Positions 44,565 through 54,231 of a stretch of 64,000 nt of DNA are shown piece after piece. Position 1 is the stretch's first letter; each line of letters starts with the position of its first letter. Position numbers and translations under genes: made by a program. The notes under the pieces were generated by a model, which was not told where the DNA came from, did no database searches, and was given only the letters and a program-made list of their open reading frames with translations. This DNA comes from Metabacillus litoralis (lineage in GTDB: Bacteria > Bacillota > Bacilli > Bacillales > Bacillaceae). The stretch is taken from NCBI RefSeq assembly GCF_007994985.1, contig NZ_VOQF01000001.1, forward strand, positions 124,001 to 188,000, read 5' to 3'.

Positions 44565-44682
44565 CTTGAAGCCTCCGATCAGACAATGTAAATTCCTACA
44601 TACAATTAACACAACTAAAAAGTAATTCTTTTAAAATAGCATTGTATTAATTTGAATATTTTACCATAGAAATCAAAAAAAA

Positions 44683-44745
44683 CAAAAACAAACCACTCCT
44701 TCGTTTACATGAATTGTAAGCAATGGAGTGGTTTTTCTTTTTTTT
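44683..44745 (-). terminator. Intrinsic terminator of the SGNH hydrolase gene
   Basis: AACCACTCC (44691) pairs with GGAGTGGTT (44725), with long T-rich tracts on both sides. Confidence 0.75.
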
Positions 44746-44756
44746 AATGGTAAACC

Positions 44757-45818
44757 TTATTCAATATCTTCGGTAATTTCTTCCCGTTCCACACTAATTT
44801 CCTCTATATTTTCTAAAATCCGTTTGGCCATAAGGCTATACCCACTTGAATTTGGATGAAAATGATCTTCTGATAATAGTTCAATGTCGGAATCTTTAAA
44901 GAGATCTGCGATTGGAATGTAATTTACATAATCATATTGCTGTGTAAGAATTTGTCCTGAGCTATTCCAATCGTCAATAATCATTTGCATTTCCTCGATG
45001 TCACCAAAATAACGATCGAACGGATTGTAAAAACCAATTAAATAAATCTTCGCGTTTGGATTTAAGCTATGAATTTTAGTAAAGATAACGTCTAGTCTCT
45101 CAAGATAGTCTATTTTCGCATCATTAAAAGGTTTCATTTGAAGGTTCATAATATTACTTTTAACAATTTTCATAATATCATTGGCACCTATTGTTACTAA
45201 AACAATATCTGCTTCTTCAACTGATGCTTTGATTTTCTTTTTATCCAGCCGCTTTACTAATTGATCTGTGCGATTTCCTCTTTTACCATAATTCTCAATT
45301 GCGACTTTTATGTTATTATCTTCAAATGTGTTCGTTAAGATTCCAACATAACCATCATTTTTTGTTTCATCTCCAACACCTTGCGTAAGTGAGTCACCGA
45401 TTGCAACAACATGGAGATCTTTTTCAAATAATTTGAAGACTCCTTCTACTACCCCCCTAACTTTTTCCTTGATCTCTTCTGATACTTTATTTATTTTTTC
45501 AGTCTCGACCTCAACAACTTCTTTTCCTTCTTCAGCTACAAGATTACCTGAAACAACCTCAACTTGTTCCTTACTCTTAAGCTCAGAATCTTTAGAATTC
45601 TCTTCTTCAGAAATAGTGTCATTCGTCTTTTCTTTAGATATATCCTTTTTTTCAGTTAAAGATTTATCTACTGTATCACTAGAAGATATTGCTTCATTTT
45701 TAATTGAGGTTTCAATATTGATCATGTTTGATTGATAAGAAAATGAAAGAAAAAAGTATACAGCAAAGCATACTACTAACAAACTAGATATCAAGATTAA
45801 TACTTTATGTCTCCACAT
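44757..45818 (-). CDS. Membrane-anchored SGNH/GDSL hydrolase (YpmR-like)
   Basis: The protein has about 353 residues: an N-terminal anchor helix (about 5-25), a low-complexity Glu/Lys/Ser linker of about 100 residues and a SGNH esterase domain. Block I is AIGDSLTQG (Ser), block III IGANDI (Asn) and block V DHFHPN (Asp and His), all present. It probably de-esterifies a cell-wall or spore-surface glycan or lipid outside the membrane. The ATG at 45818 is preferred, with AGGTG upstream. Confidence 0.85.
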   Translation of the reverse strand: MWRHKVLILISSLLVVCFAVYFFLSFSYQSNMINIETSIKNEAISSSDTVDKSLTEKKDISKEKTNDTISEEENSKDSELKSKEQVEVVSGNLVAEEGKEVVEVETEKINKVSEEIKEKVRGVVEGVFKLFEKDLHVVAIGDSLTQGVGDETKNDGYVGILTNTFEDNNIKVAIENYGKRGNRTDQLVKRLDKKKIKASVEEADIVLVTIGANDIMKIVKSNIMNLQMKPFNDAKIDYLERLDVIFTKIHSLNPNAKIYLIGFYNPFDRYFGDIEEMQMIIDDWNSSGQILTQQYDYVNYIPIADLFKDSDIELLSEDHFHPNSSGYSLMAKRILENIEEISVEREEITEDIE

Positions 45819-45865
45819 GTGTAACCACACCTAACGATGTAAATTATTAAACAGTTTTTTCTTTT

Positions 45866-46001
45866 AACAGTGCTCTTTTCTGAAAGAATGTTGCTATGTA
45901 ACAAAAACTTATTTTCGCAAATAAGGATACCCTTTTATGAAGAAATGGTGGCATCTACTGATTTCTCAGGTATTAAAAGCAACAAAATTTGCGAAAACAG
46001 C
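45866..46001. repeat. Dispersed repeat, family B, copy 2 (inverted)
   Basis: Reverse orientation relative to 35818 and 50195: it contains GTGCTCTTTTCTGAAAGAAT and ends AACAAAATTTGCGAAAACAG. Confidence 0.75.
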
Positions 46002-46108
46002 TCATTAACATTTTAAAAACCGTTTGTAAAGCCTTAATAAGTTAAACTTTACAAAATTTTAATATTGTAACATTCATTGTACTATAAAAAGTGACTAAAT
46101 AATTATGG

Positions 46109-46137
46109 AATTTTGTACCATGGCATGGTACAAAATT
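46109..46137. promoter_or_regulatory. Perfect 29-bp palindrome
   Basis: AATTTTGTACCATG, one G, then CATGGTACAAAATT. Fourteen perfect inverted bases occur without a T-run, about 260 bases upstream of the GNAT-like/YheCD pair. A dimeric regulator site is plausible. No gene is seen between 46002 and 46394. Confidence 0.55.
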
Positions 46138-46394
46138 ATTTTGAACATCATAAGAATCTTATCATAGTACTTTTTTAAGACTGATCTCTGCTTAAATTAA
46201 CAAACAATTTAAGACGCAACGATTTCTATACAAGCTACTAATAATATCTACATTTAATTGATAAAGTCATACGCTGTGTTTTAATTGGGTTTTGCTTTTC
46301 TTTTACCTTCTAGTCAAAAACATACTCATTTTCTATCTCTATTACATACCTATATTAATAAGAAATAAACCCCTGATTAATGGAGGGACACTTT

Positions 46395-47357
46395 TTGGAT
46401 AATAATTGGTTAAAGGAACATTCTTTTAAGGAAATAAAGATTGAGGATTATGATTTGTTTAGTAAATTCATTCAACAATCTAGTTACTTTACAGGATTAT
46501 GGGCATCTAATTTCACCTATATTTGGAGTCTATCTCAGCTAAAAAACATAAAGGTCTTTTGGAAAATTATTGACCATATGTTAGTCCCCTTCATCATGAC
46601 AAAAAAATTATATATGTATGTTTGGTGCTTACCTTTTGGTAAAGGAAACGAGAATCATGTTATAAAGGTAACAAAAAAAAGCTTACTTCTTTGCAAACAA
46701 TGGAATTACATTCATCAACAAAAAAATAGTGCTACCGTTAACTTAGTAAATGAACGTCAATTTCAATTCTTAGCATCGTCTCCTTTATTCAAAGAAAACT
46801 TCTTTTACAAAAAATACGACAGCAAGGAGATAATTTGGAGTGTTCCTAAGTTGGTTCATTTAAAAGGCAAAGAATTTAGTGAAATTAGAAGCTTAAGAAA
46901 TAAATTAAAACGTGAACATCCGACAATTTTATTTCGTGAATATCAACCAACTGATTATAAAAGTGTCAAAAAATTAAAGCAAATATGGAATAAAACTTCT
47001 GGGCAGAAATACAAAGTCATAACAGATCATAATCTCTTTCATCAAGTTATTCACTATTACCAAGCTCTTCAAGAGAAGATTTATGTTGCAACAGTTGATG
47101 GGAAAATTGTTGGAATTGTCACAGGTGCTATTTTACCCAATGGTATTTCATGGGGTTGTATCGCAAAAACACTTCCTGGTTATAAAGGACTCTCCGAATA
47201 TTTATATACCGAATTTGCAAAATCAATGTATTCCATTAATCCCAGGTTAACCATGTTACATGTTGGTAGTGACAATAACCAAGAAGGTTTACGCCGTTTT
47301 AAAGAAAAGTTTCGTCCTATTGAACAATTAGAACTTTATGCTCTGAAATTAAGGTAA
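46395..47357 (+). CDS. DUF2156/GNAT-fold aminoacyl- or acyltransferase
   Basis: The 320-residue protein from a TTG at 46395 (GGAGGG 7 bases upstream) has tandem GNAT-like halves. An N-terminal LWASNFTYIWSLSQLK region resembles DUF2156. The C-terminal half has KIYVATVDGKIVGIVTGAIL, GYKGLSEYLYTEFAKSM and an ending like the aminoacyl-tRNA-dependent transferases (MprF/Fem class). It precedes a YheC/YheD gene on the same strand by 52 bases. It could add an amino acid to a spore-surface molecule. Confidence 0.7.
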   Translation: MDNNWLKEHSFKEIKIEDYDLFSKFIQQSSYFTGLWASNFTYIWSLSQLKNIKVFWKIIDHMLVPFIMTKKLYMYVWCLPFGKGNENHVIKVTKKSLLLCKQWNYIHQQKNSATVNLVNERQFQFLASSPLFKENFFYKKYDSKEIIWSVPKLVHLKGKEFSEIRSLRNKLKREHPTILFREYQPTDYKSVKKLKQIWNKTSGQKYKVITDHNLFHQVIHYYQALQEKIYVATVDGKIVGIVTGAILPNGISWGCIAKTLPGYKGLSEYLYTEFAKSMYSINPRLTMLHVGSDNNQEGLRRFKEKFRPIEQLELYALKLR

Positions 47358-47409
47358 TAGTGAGAGCTATGGATAAAATCCCTCTCTATTTCCAACAATG
47401 GTGATGATC

Positions 47410-48756
47410 ATGAAACGATATAAAATTGTCCCTTTTACAGGGAAATCAACTATTCTAAAAATACACAATGACCTAATGATGGATCTTAAGTGTATAGAAT
47501 CTTCTTTATCGTTCGGAGAAAAAACTGTAACAATACAGATTCAACGTACACCTGGGGTAAAAAATAATGAGATCCATTTGTCAGAAGAGGTAATCAACCA
47601 TTTTCGCATTCCGCTTTTCTGTGAATACGAAATAACCTTTAATCAAGATACAATAACATTAGGACCATATATCGGAATAATAGCTGACTTAACTAAAAAG
47701 GGTTTAATTCGTAGATTAAGTGATTTAGATAGTTATGTTAAATATTATGAAAAAATAGGTGGTAGCATTGCTGCTTTCTCTTTAGATTCAGTAAATGTAG
47801 AAAATGAAGAAATCTCTGAAGGATTTATTTATAATCCCCAAATGCAAGAGTGGATACACACAGAAAATATTCCTCTACCTTCTTCTTTGTTTAATAAATG
47901 TAAAGTTGAAATGAATAAACAATGGGAGTTTTTATCATTTTATTATAAGTCGAACATTTGTAATTTTCCTACGTTTGATAAATGGGAAATGTACAAATGG
48001 TTTTCCTCTGATCCTTCTTTAAAAAACGTTCTACCTAAAACTCGTTTATGTAAAACTCCGAAAGATATTTTACAATTTTTAAGAAGTTATAAAAATGCAT
48101 TTTTAAAACCTATAGGTGGTACGTTCGCTAAGGGAATCATATGGTTATCATATAATAGCCAGGGTGTGACGGTAAAATATGAAGTTAAAAGAAAAACAAT
48201 CACACAAACTTTTTATCAAAAAAGAGAATTTATCCTTTTCTTAAAACGACTTTTAAGAAAAAACGAGTACCTTATTCAAGAATCTATAAATCTTATCCGT
48301 GCAAATCAAAGAGTTGTAGACTTTAGATTCATTTTTATAAGAAATCAAGAAAGAGAATGGGAAAATGGCGGTCTATTTGCAAGATATGGAAAACAAGGGA
48401 GTTCGGTTAGTAACCTTACAAGTGGAGGCAAACCTCAATTAGGTAAGAAAGCCCTTATAGAACTATTAGAAAGTGAAGAGCTGGCTAATTCTTTATACGA
48501 AGAAATACTTTCTATCTCAAAAAAAGCAGCAAATAAACTAGAACAACATCTTATTACATGTGGAAATCTTGGTTTTGATTTTGGTATTGATAAAAATCAT
48601 AAGTTATGGATTATTGAAATTAATAATGAAGATCCTGACCACCGAATTGCGACAGTATGCAAACGGAAAGATCTTATGTATTATGCACGATTACAAAATA
48701 TGCTTTATACGAAAGCATTAGCTAATTTTCATGAAAAAACACCGCCTATATTGTAA
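47410..48756 (+). CDS. YheC/YheD-family ATP-grasp protein (1)
   Basis: The protein has about 448 residues. The N-terminal half carries the YheCD marker ITLGPYIGIIADL. The C-terminal ATP-grasp has the lysine and glycine loop FLKPIGGTFAKGIIWL, DFRFIFIRNQ and the metal-binding end GFDFGIDKNHKLWIIEINNE. The start is the ATG at 47410, with GGTGAT upstream. It is co-directional with the GNAT-like gene and convergent with the first MurF-like ligase through a shared terminator. YheC and YheD are B. subtilis spore-coat-associated; the reaction is unknown but the fold implies carboxylate-amine ligation. Confidence 0.88.
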   Translation: MKRYKIVPFTGKSTILKIHNDLMMDLKCIESSLSFGEKTVTIQIQRTPGVKNNEIHLSEEVINHFRIPLFCEYEITFNQDTITLGPYIGIIADLTKKGLIRRLSDLDSYVKYYEKIGGSIAAFSLDSVNVENEEISEGFIYNPQMQEWIHTENIPLPSSLFNKCKVEMNKQWEFLSFYYKSNICNFPTFDKWEMYKWFSSDPSLKNVLPKTRLCKTPKDILQFLRSYKNAFLKPIGGTFAKGIIWLSYNSQGVTVKYEVKRKTITQTFYQKREFILFLKRLLRKNEYLIQESINLIRANQRVVDFRFIFIRNQEREWENGGLFARYGKQGSSVSNLTSGGKPQLGKKALIELLESEELANSLYEEILSISKKAANKLEQHLITCGNLGFDFGIDKNHKLWIIEINNEDPDHRIATVCKRKDLMYYARLQNMLYTKALANFHEKTPPIL

Positions 48757-48787
48757 GCTCCATACTAAAATAGGCGGTGTTTTTTAT
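48733..48787. terminator. Bidirectional terminator of convergent genes
   Basis: ACACCGCCTATA pairs with TAGGCGGTGT, with A/T runs on both sides. It overlaps the last codons of both the YheCD gene and the MurF-like gene. Confidence 0.85.
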
Positions 48788-50163
48788 TTGACTCTAAGTG
48801 AATTTACGAACTTTTTATAAGATTGAAACATCGATGTTTTAATTAAAATAATTGAATCTTCATCAGCTGTATCTGATAAGAACTTGTATGCTTTGGTAGG
48901 ATCCTGACAATGTAAGATTTTCTTACTATCCATACCTTTTTTTATCGCTTGTAAACCAATCAACTCAGCTTCTTTTCCAATCGTGATCAGGTAATCGATC
49001 TCTTCTTTTGCGACAATATCACCTACTAGTGTATGAATTTCACTCGTTTTGTCTCCTAAATATTTAATGTCCCCAAACACAGCAATCTTCTTTTTACCTT
49101 TAGCAACATTCGATAATACATCTAAAGATGATTCTATTGATGTTGGATTCGAACTCCACGTATCGTCTATTAATGTAGATCCGTTTATTCCTCTTACTAT
49201 TTCCACATGCCTTGGTAATAAAGGAAAACTTGCTAAACGCTTGCCAGCACTTTCAATACTCATTCCAAGCTGATATGCTGCCGCTATGGCTGCTGTTGCG
49301 TTATATACATTATGTTTTCCTAGGCCTGGCACTTCAAAAATATAAGAATCTCGAGCATAGATTAATTGAAATTTCATTTTATTTTGTTCGTACATTATTT
49401 TTGCAATTTTAAAATCTGCGTTATCATTCATTCCAAAGGTTACAATTTTTTTCTTCATCTTCTTTAAATCTATTTTTCTTACAGAATCATCATCACCATT
49501 TACAATAACTGTTCCTTTTGAGTCGATTAAAGAGAAGATAGACAGCTTTTCGTTTATATAAGAATCTAAATCTGGAAATCCATTCAAATGATCAATACCA
49601 ATAGATGTCAAAATTCCAACATGTGGCTTAAAGTATTGATACGCTCGTTTTAAATGTCCTGGAACAGCTACAGCTGTCTCCATTACCGCTAGATCATCTG
49701 ATTGTTTAATTCCTAACAAATAATCTAAATGACGAGAAGGATCGTTTTCATTTCGAATGGTTTTATACACATTGAATTTTTGTGAGAAAATCCAACTAAT
49801 CATTTCCTTTGTCGTCGTTTTTCCACAAGTACCGGTGATTGCCACAAAAGGTATTTTAAGAGTATTTCGATAAAAATCAACGAATCTCCAGTAAGCTGTT
49901 TTTACATTTTTCACGAAAACAATCGTCACGTTTCTTCCTGCATCTAGTAATAAATCAGGCTTTGACGTAATAATTGTAAGCTGCTTAAAATGATTTGATG
50001 CTTTTAAAGATAAAGTTCCTTTATTATGAAAGTATAATGTATGATCTTTGAGTAAAGAATATTTTGGGATTTTAATCACATGTCGTATAAGGGGATTTGT
50101 TTCGCCAACTATTACTTTTCCTTTCATATAAGGCAATAGATCTTGTAAATAGGTTGGTTTCAT
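48784..50163 (-). CDS. MurF-like Mur ligase (1)
   Basis: The 459-residue Mur-ligase-family protein has an N-terminal MurF-like domain (about 1-100), the ATP-binding AITGTCGKTTTKEMI loop (about 109-123), the NENDPSRHLDY segment, GILTSIGIDHLNGF and the C-terminal domain opening LIDDTWSSNPTSI (MurF has DDAYNANP here). It activates a carboxylate as acyl-phosphate and couples an amine. It differs from housekeeping MurF and lies among YheC/YheD genes. The substrate may be a spore-specific peptide or polymer, not lipid II precursor. Confidence 0.85.
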   Translation of the reverse strand: MKPTYLQDLLPYMKGKVIVGETNPLIRHVIKIPKYSLLKDHTLYFHNKGTLSLKASNHFKQLTIITSKPDLLLDAGRNVTIVFVKNVKTAYWRFVDFYRNTLKIPFVAITGTCGKTTTKEMISWIFSQKFNVYKTIRNENDPSRHLDYLLGIKQSDDLAVMETAVAVPGHLKRAYQYFKPHVGILTSIGIDHLNGFPDLDSYINEKLSIFSLIDSKGTVIVNGDDDSVRKIDLKKMKKKIVTFGMNDNADFKIAKIMYEQNKMKFQLIYARDSYIFEVPGLGKHNVYNATAAIAAAYQLGMSIESAGKRLASFPLLPRHVEIVRGINGSTLIDDTWSSNPTSIESSLDVLSNVAKGKKKIAVFGDIKYLGDKTSEIHTLVGDIVAKEEIDYLITIGKEAELIGLQAIKKGMDSKKILHCQDPTKAYKFLSDTADEDSIILIKTSMFQSYKKFVNSLRVK

Positions 50164-50194
50164 TTTTACTCTCCTTTATAAATTGGCTCTGGTA

Positions 50195-50340
50195 AACTTT
50201 GTTGTTTTTCGTCATACGAAGAAAACAGCTTCATATAAAGTCTAGTGGCATCTTTTCTTCTTAGAATATTACTTTTATTTGTTACCTACATTGTTACTAA
50301 CGGGAAACTAGGTTAATTTACTATCCATCAGAAAAATAGC
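50195..50340. repeat. Dispersed repeat, family B, copy 3
   Basis: AACTTTGTTGTTTTTCG... then AAAGTCTAGTGGCATCTTTT as in copy 1. It ends beside the stop codon of the gene at 50346. Confidence 0.7.
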
Positions 50341-50345
50341 CTTAC

Positions 50346-51650
50346 TTAAAAATCAGTTAGTGCTTTTGCATAGTAAAGTGGAGTTTGCCAAACTTTTTTA
50401 TAAATTGACTCGGGTAAATGATATAAACGTTCATCATCTGCGTAATTTACTTGAACTTCGAGAACCCACACCTTTAGATGCTCATCAAGAACAATATCAA
50501 TCGCTACATCTGCAAGTGATTGCCTTCTTTTTTCAAGTGAAACACAAACATTTTTGCAAACTTGAATCATTTGAGTTTGAACGTTATTGCACCTATCTTG
50601 GTCAAGAGTAAAATATTTTCTTAATGTATCTTCAACTGGGACAATCTTCTGGCTATGTTTTAAATTAGTAATTACTTCGTTTGGTTTCGAAACTCGCCCA
50701 TAAATACCAGAGCAATTCCATTCTTTGGCTTCATCCTTTTGCATATACACTCGAAAATCTACTAAACTGTTTTCATAAGTGAACGGAACACCTTGTTGGA
50801 TAATATATGGATGCTTATTTGTTAATGTTTCGATAAAATGACTTAATTCATTTTCTGTAAATAAAATTTGTTCTCGGGTGTTTGTGTCTTTAATGAGAAA
50901 TCCTAATTTCATTTTCTTTGCTTGAAGAATGCCCCTACCTCTTGAAAGATTTGTCGGCTTTAAATACACGGTTTCATAGTGGTTAACCATAACTATAAAG
51001 CTATTTACATCTCTCAAGCTTTGTGTGAAAGGTAGATGTTGATTTATAGAAGAATCTTTACACAGTAATCTCCACAGCTTTGATTTTGACATTAAGCAAT
51101 TATTAATCACTTGCATTTTTACACCTTTTTTTAATAACTTCAGTTGATTTTTTTTTATATAAACTCGATTATATAAAACAGTAGGAAGCGGAAATATTCC
51201 TTCTTTCCACTCATGATCTTTCGTATAATAATATGCTTTTATCAATTTATTTGTTTCATTGATTGAGTCAAGAGCCCCAACAAAAACAACTCCATGATCA
51301 AAATCAGAATTAGGAATCCTCTCTTTTAATAGTTCTAGTTTTTTTTGTGATAATTTTTCAAACTTCTTTTTTAGTAACATGCCAATTAAGGGTCCAAATT
51401 GCACTCCGCCATTTTTTATTTGAACATGAAGTTCAACATCATCTGGTAATTTTATTGATTGCGAAAATTGTGGTGACACTCCAACTTCATTATATTGTAA
51501 TGTATTATTTCCTTTTAGTTCCTTCAGTACTTTCAACGTACCATAAGTGATGGGAATCTGTTGTTTTTCTACAAAATTATACTTACTTATTGTTTTTGGA
51601 TTCATCCAAATTTCATTAATATTGCTGTCTTTCATCCACTTTATTTTCAC
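50346..51650 (-). CDS. YheC/YheD-family ATP-grasp protein (2)
   Basis: The 434-residue protein has the N-terminal QFGPLIGMLL marker, ATP-grasp loop VYLKPTNLSRGRGILQAKK, PYIIQQGVPF, DFRVYMQKDE and the metal site VAIDIVLDEHLKVWVLEVQV. The GTG start has AGAGG upstream at long spacing. It is the last gene before a family B repeat. Its closest relative in the cluster appears to be the gene at 54232. Confidence 0.87.
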   Translation of the reverse strand: MKIKWMKDSNINEIWMNPKTISKYNFVEKQQIPITYGTLKVLKELKGNNTLQYNEVGVSPQFSQSIKLPDDVELHVQIKNGGVQFGPLIGMLLKKKFEKLSQKKLELLKERIPNSDFDHGVVFVGALDSINETNKLIKAYYYTKDHEWKEGIFPLPTVLYNRVYIKKNQLKLLKKGVKMQVINNCLMSKSKLWRLLCKDSSINQHLPFTQSLRDVNSFIVMVNHYETVYLKPTNLSRGRGILQAKKMKLGFLIKDTNTREQILFTENELSHFIETLTNKHPYIIQQGVPFTYENSLVDFRVYMQKDEAKEWNCSGIYGRVSKPNEVITNLKHSQKIVPVEDTLRKYFTLDQDRCNNVQTQMIQVCKNVCVSLEKRRQSLADVAIDIVLDEHLKVWVLEVQVNYADDERLYHLPESIYKKVWQTPLYYAKALTDF

Positions 51651-51725
51651 TGATTACACAACCTCTCTTTGGATGTCATTTCTCTTGGTGTAAATGCCTG
51701 GTATCATGTTCCATAATTCTCCATT

Positions 51726-53114
51726 TTATGCTTGGCGATATTTTACGACAACTTGGCGATATTCGCTTTTCATTTTTCCAAGTGACATTTTGAAGAGAAT
51801 ACATGAGTTTTCTCCGCTAAGTTTCTCTAACACAGAATCTAATTCACTAGCACTATCTACCATTATTACTTTTGAAGCAGCCATCCCATTTTCTATAGCA
51901 CTCATCCCAGTTAATTTCGCATGACTTCCAACAGTAATTAAATAGTCTAGCCCTCCCATTTCCATAAATGTTTTCCCTATTTTAATATGCTGCTCTTGCA
52001 AATGTTTACCAAGTCTCTGCATCTTACCTAAAACAAATATTTCCTTTTTATCTTTAGAAATATTCTTTAATACTTGCATAGCAGCTTTAACTGAGCTTGG
52101 ATTACAGCTCCACGTATCATCAATGACCATACTTTGGTTATAACCTTCATAAATTTTCACATGACGAGACATTGTGCGAAAAGTTTGAAGTCGATTTATA
52201 CAAGTTTCTATTGAAATTCCTATAGAATGGCAAGCTGCAATGGCTGCTAAACTATTAAAAATATTATGTTCGCCGTATCCAGGTATAAAAACTGTATATT
52301 GTTTACCAGAGTTCAGAAGTGTATAGTTCATCCCCTCATTTGCATAGGAAATTTTATTAGCTCGATAATTTGCTTCCTCGTTCACTCCGAATGAAATGAT
52401 TTTCCCTTGATAATTCGACATATCTATTTTCTTTATGTTTTCATCGTCAGCATTTATGATAAGCATTCCTTTGTAAGATAACGCCTCTAGCATTTCTGCT
52501 TTAGCTTTAATATAATTTTCAAGTGTTCTACATCCTTCTAGATGTGCTTCGCCAATATTTGTGATCACACCTACTGTTGGTCGAAAATATCTCCCGCTAC
52601 TACGAACATTTCCTCTGTAGGCGACACCCATTTCAAACACTGCTAATTGTGTGGAGTCATCTAATCCAAACAAATACCCATGATTCAAGTGCAATCCGTT
52701 TTGACTTTGAAAGGTTTTATGAACCATTAGATCTTCTTTTGCAATATGGTTAATCATATCCTTTGTCGTCGTTTTACCACACGTTCCCGTTACGCCGATA
52801 ACAGGAATATCAAATAAACTTCGATAATAACAAATAAATTTCCAATAAGCTTCTTTACAATCATTCACTAAGATAATATTTACATCTTTGTGAATTGGTT
52901 CTTCCCCAGTTAAGTGGTCAACAACGATGCTATAGCCTTGTTTTGTTTTTAACAAATCCCAATTACATGCATATGGAGCAAGGCAAAAATATAAAACATG
53001 TTGATCAATATTACTTTGTCTTTTCACCACTTTTTGTATGGTACTTTCTTCATATCCTTTAACTAGTGATCCATCAATTTCTCTCACAATATCTTTTAAT
53101 AAAAGGGGTTTCAT
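51726..53114 (-). CDS. MurF-like Mur ligase (2)
   Basis: The 462-residue paralogue of the ligase at 48784 has GVTGTCGKTTTKDMINHIA (about 107-125), NGLHLNHGYLFG, GVITNIGEAHLEGC and VIDDTWSCNPSSV. It shares one base with the upstream ATP-grasp gene (TGATG), so the two are translationally coupled. Coupled YheCD and Mur ligase is the strongest hint that they act in one pathway. AAAGGAG precedes the ATG. Confidence 0.87.
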   Translation of the reverse strand: MKPLLLKDIVREIDGSLVKGYEESTIQKVVKRQSNIDQHVLYFCLAPYACNWDLLKTKQGYSIVVDHLTGEEPIHKDVNIILVNDCKEAYWKFICYYRSLFDIPVIGVTGTCGKTTTKDMINHIAKEDLMVHKTFQSQNGLHLNHGYLFGLDDSTQLAVFEMGVAYRGNVRSSGRYFRPTVGVITNIGEAHLEGCRTLENYIKAKAEMLEALSYKGMLIINADDENIKKIDMSNYQGKIISFGVNEEANYRANKISYANEGMNYTLLNSGKQYTVFIPGYGEHNIFNSLAAIAACHSIGISIETCINRLQTFRTMSRHVKIYEGYNQSMVIDDTWSCNPSSVKAAMQVLKNISKDKKEIFVLGKMQRLGKHLQEQHIKIGKTFMEMGGLDYLITVGSHAKLTGMSAIENGMAASKVIMVDSASELDSVLEKLSGENSCILFKMSLGKMKSEYRQVVVKYRQA

Positions 53115-54211
53115 CAGTCATACTCCTTTATTTCATGCTCATAAAGGTATTTAGCATATCCAATGGGAGTGAAATAAGTCGATTTCCAAACATCATTCAT
53201 TCCAGCATTTTTAAATGTGATTCTGAGATCCCGACAATTCGCTTCAATAAACATTGGAAATCCTTCATTTGTCATTCCTATATCTAAGCCTAAATCAGCA
53301 AGCTTTGGTAATTTAGCTGCAAGGTTTGAGGCAACTTTTTCCGAGAAAAACTCGATATTTTTATATACCGTTTTATAGTCAAGAGATAACTCATTTACCA
53401 ATTCCTCTAGCGTTTTACATGTTCCTCCTTTTGCAACATTTGTTACATGTCCGCCAAGTTGAGCTACTTTTCCAACAATTCCTGTTACTTGCCATTTATC
53501 TTTCTCGTTTTTTTGAACAGATACGCGCAAATCAAAAGGACTTCCTTTATATGTTGCTAATGGAATTCGTTCTTGAATTAAGTTGATTTTAGAATTGATT
53601 TTTCTCTTTAAGATTACGGGGAAGTCTTTTGTTGTAAAAACTTCTTTGTGTAGTGTATTTTCTTGCTTTTTGTAAAAAAACATTTCCCAATTTTCCACAT
53701 CAACTTTAGCTAACTTGATTACACCGCTACCAAGACTATTGTTGTTTGGCTTTATAATTAAATCTTTATATTTTTTTAACATCATGTGAAGATTCACTTC
53801 GCTGGCTCTAACTGTTTCTGGTAAGTGCGGTTGTATATCTTCATTAACTTGGAGAATTTGATGAATCTTTAATTTTCCAAATCGATTCCAATTATTAAAA
53901 ATACTGATTCCTTTATCATTTAAGAGATGTATTTTCTCTTCAGCAGTTTGTGTAAAATGTAAGGCACGATTATGAATAACTGTAGGAACAGGTAGTGTTC
54001 GTTTTTCATATTTACCGCCGGTTTCCATCACATAAGCATGAACATAATCACAATCTTCACTAATATCTTTTAACCTAAAATAACAAGGAATTAAGCCATA
54101 ATGTTTCGCAGCTTCTTCATATAAAGATAGTTGCTCGTATGTTAATTTTTGGTTTTTAATTCCTCCATAATTAATTCCATCCAGTAAGATTCCAACATAA
54201 GGTTTGGTCAT
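53114..54211 (-). CDS. YheC/YheD-family ATP-grasp protein (3), short form
   Basis: The 365-residue protein lacks the extra N-terminal domain of the longer paralogues and starts directly with YVGILLDGINYGGIKN. ATP-grasp elements: LIIKPNNNSLGSGVIKL, LIQERIPLATYKGSPFDLRV and LGLDIGMTNEGFPMFIEANC. A good GGAGGG site precedes the ATG. It is coupled to MurF-like ligase 2 and 20 bases downstream of the next YheCD gene. Confidence 0.87.
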   Translation of the reverse strand: MTKPYVGILLDGINYGGIKNQKLTYEQLSLYEEAAKHYGLIPCYFRLKDISEDCDYVHAYVMETGGKYEKRTLPVPTVIHNRALHFTQTAEEKIHLLNDKGISIFNNWNRFGKLKIHQILQVNEDIQPHLPETVRASEVNLHMMLKKYKDLIIKPNNNSLGSGVIKLAKVDVENWEMFFYKKQENTLHKEVFTTKDFPVILKRKINSKINLIQERIPLATYKGSPFDLRVSVQKNEKDKWQVTGIVGKVAQLGGHVTNVAKGGTCKTLEELVNELSLDYKTVYKNIEFFSEKVASNLAAKLPKLADLGLDIGMTNEGFPMFIEANCRDLRITFKNAGMNDVWKSTYFTPIGYAKYLYEHEIKEYD

Positions 54212-54231
54212 GTCATTATCCCTCCTTTAAC

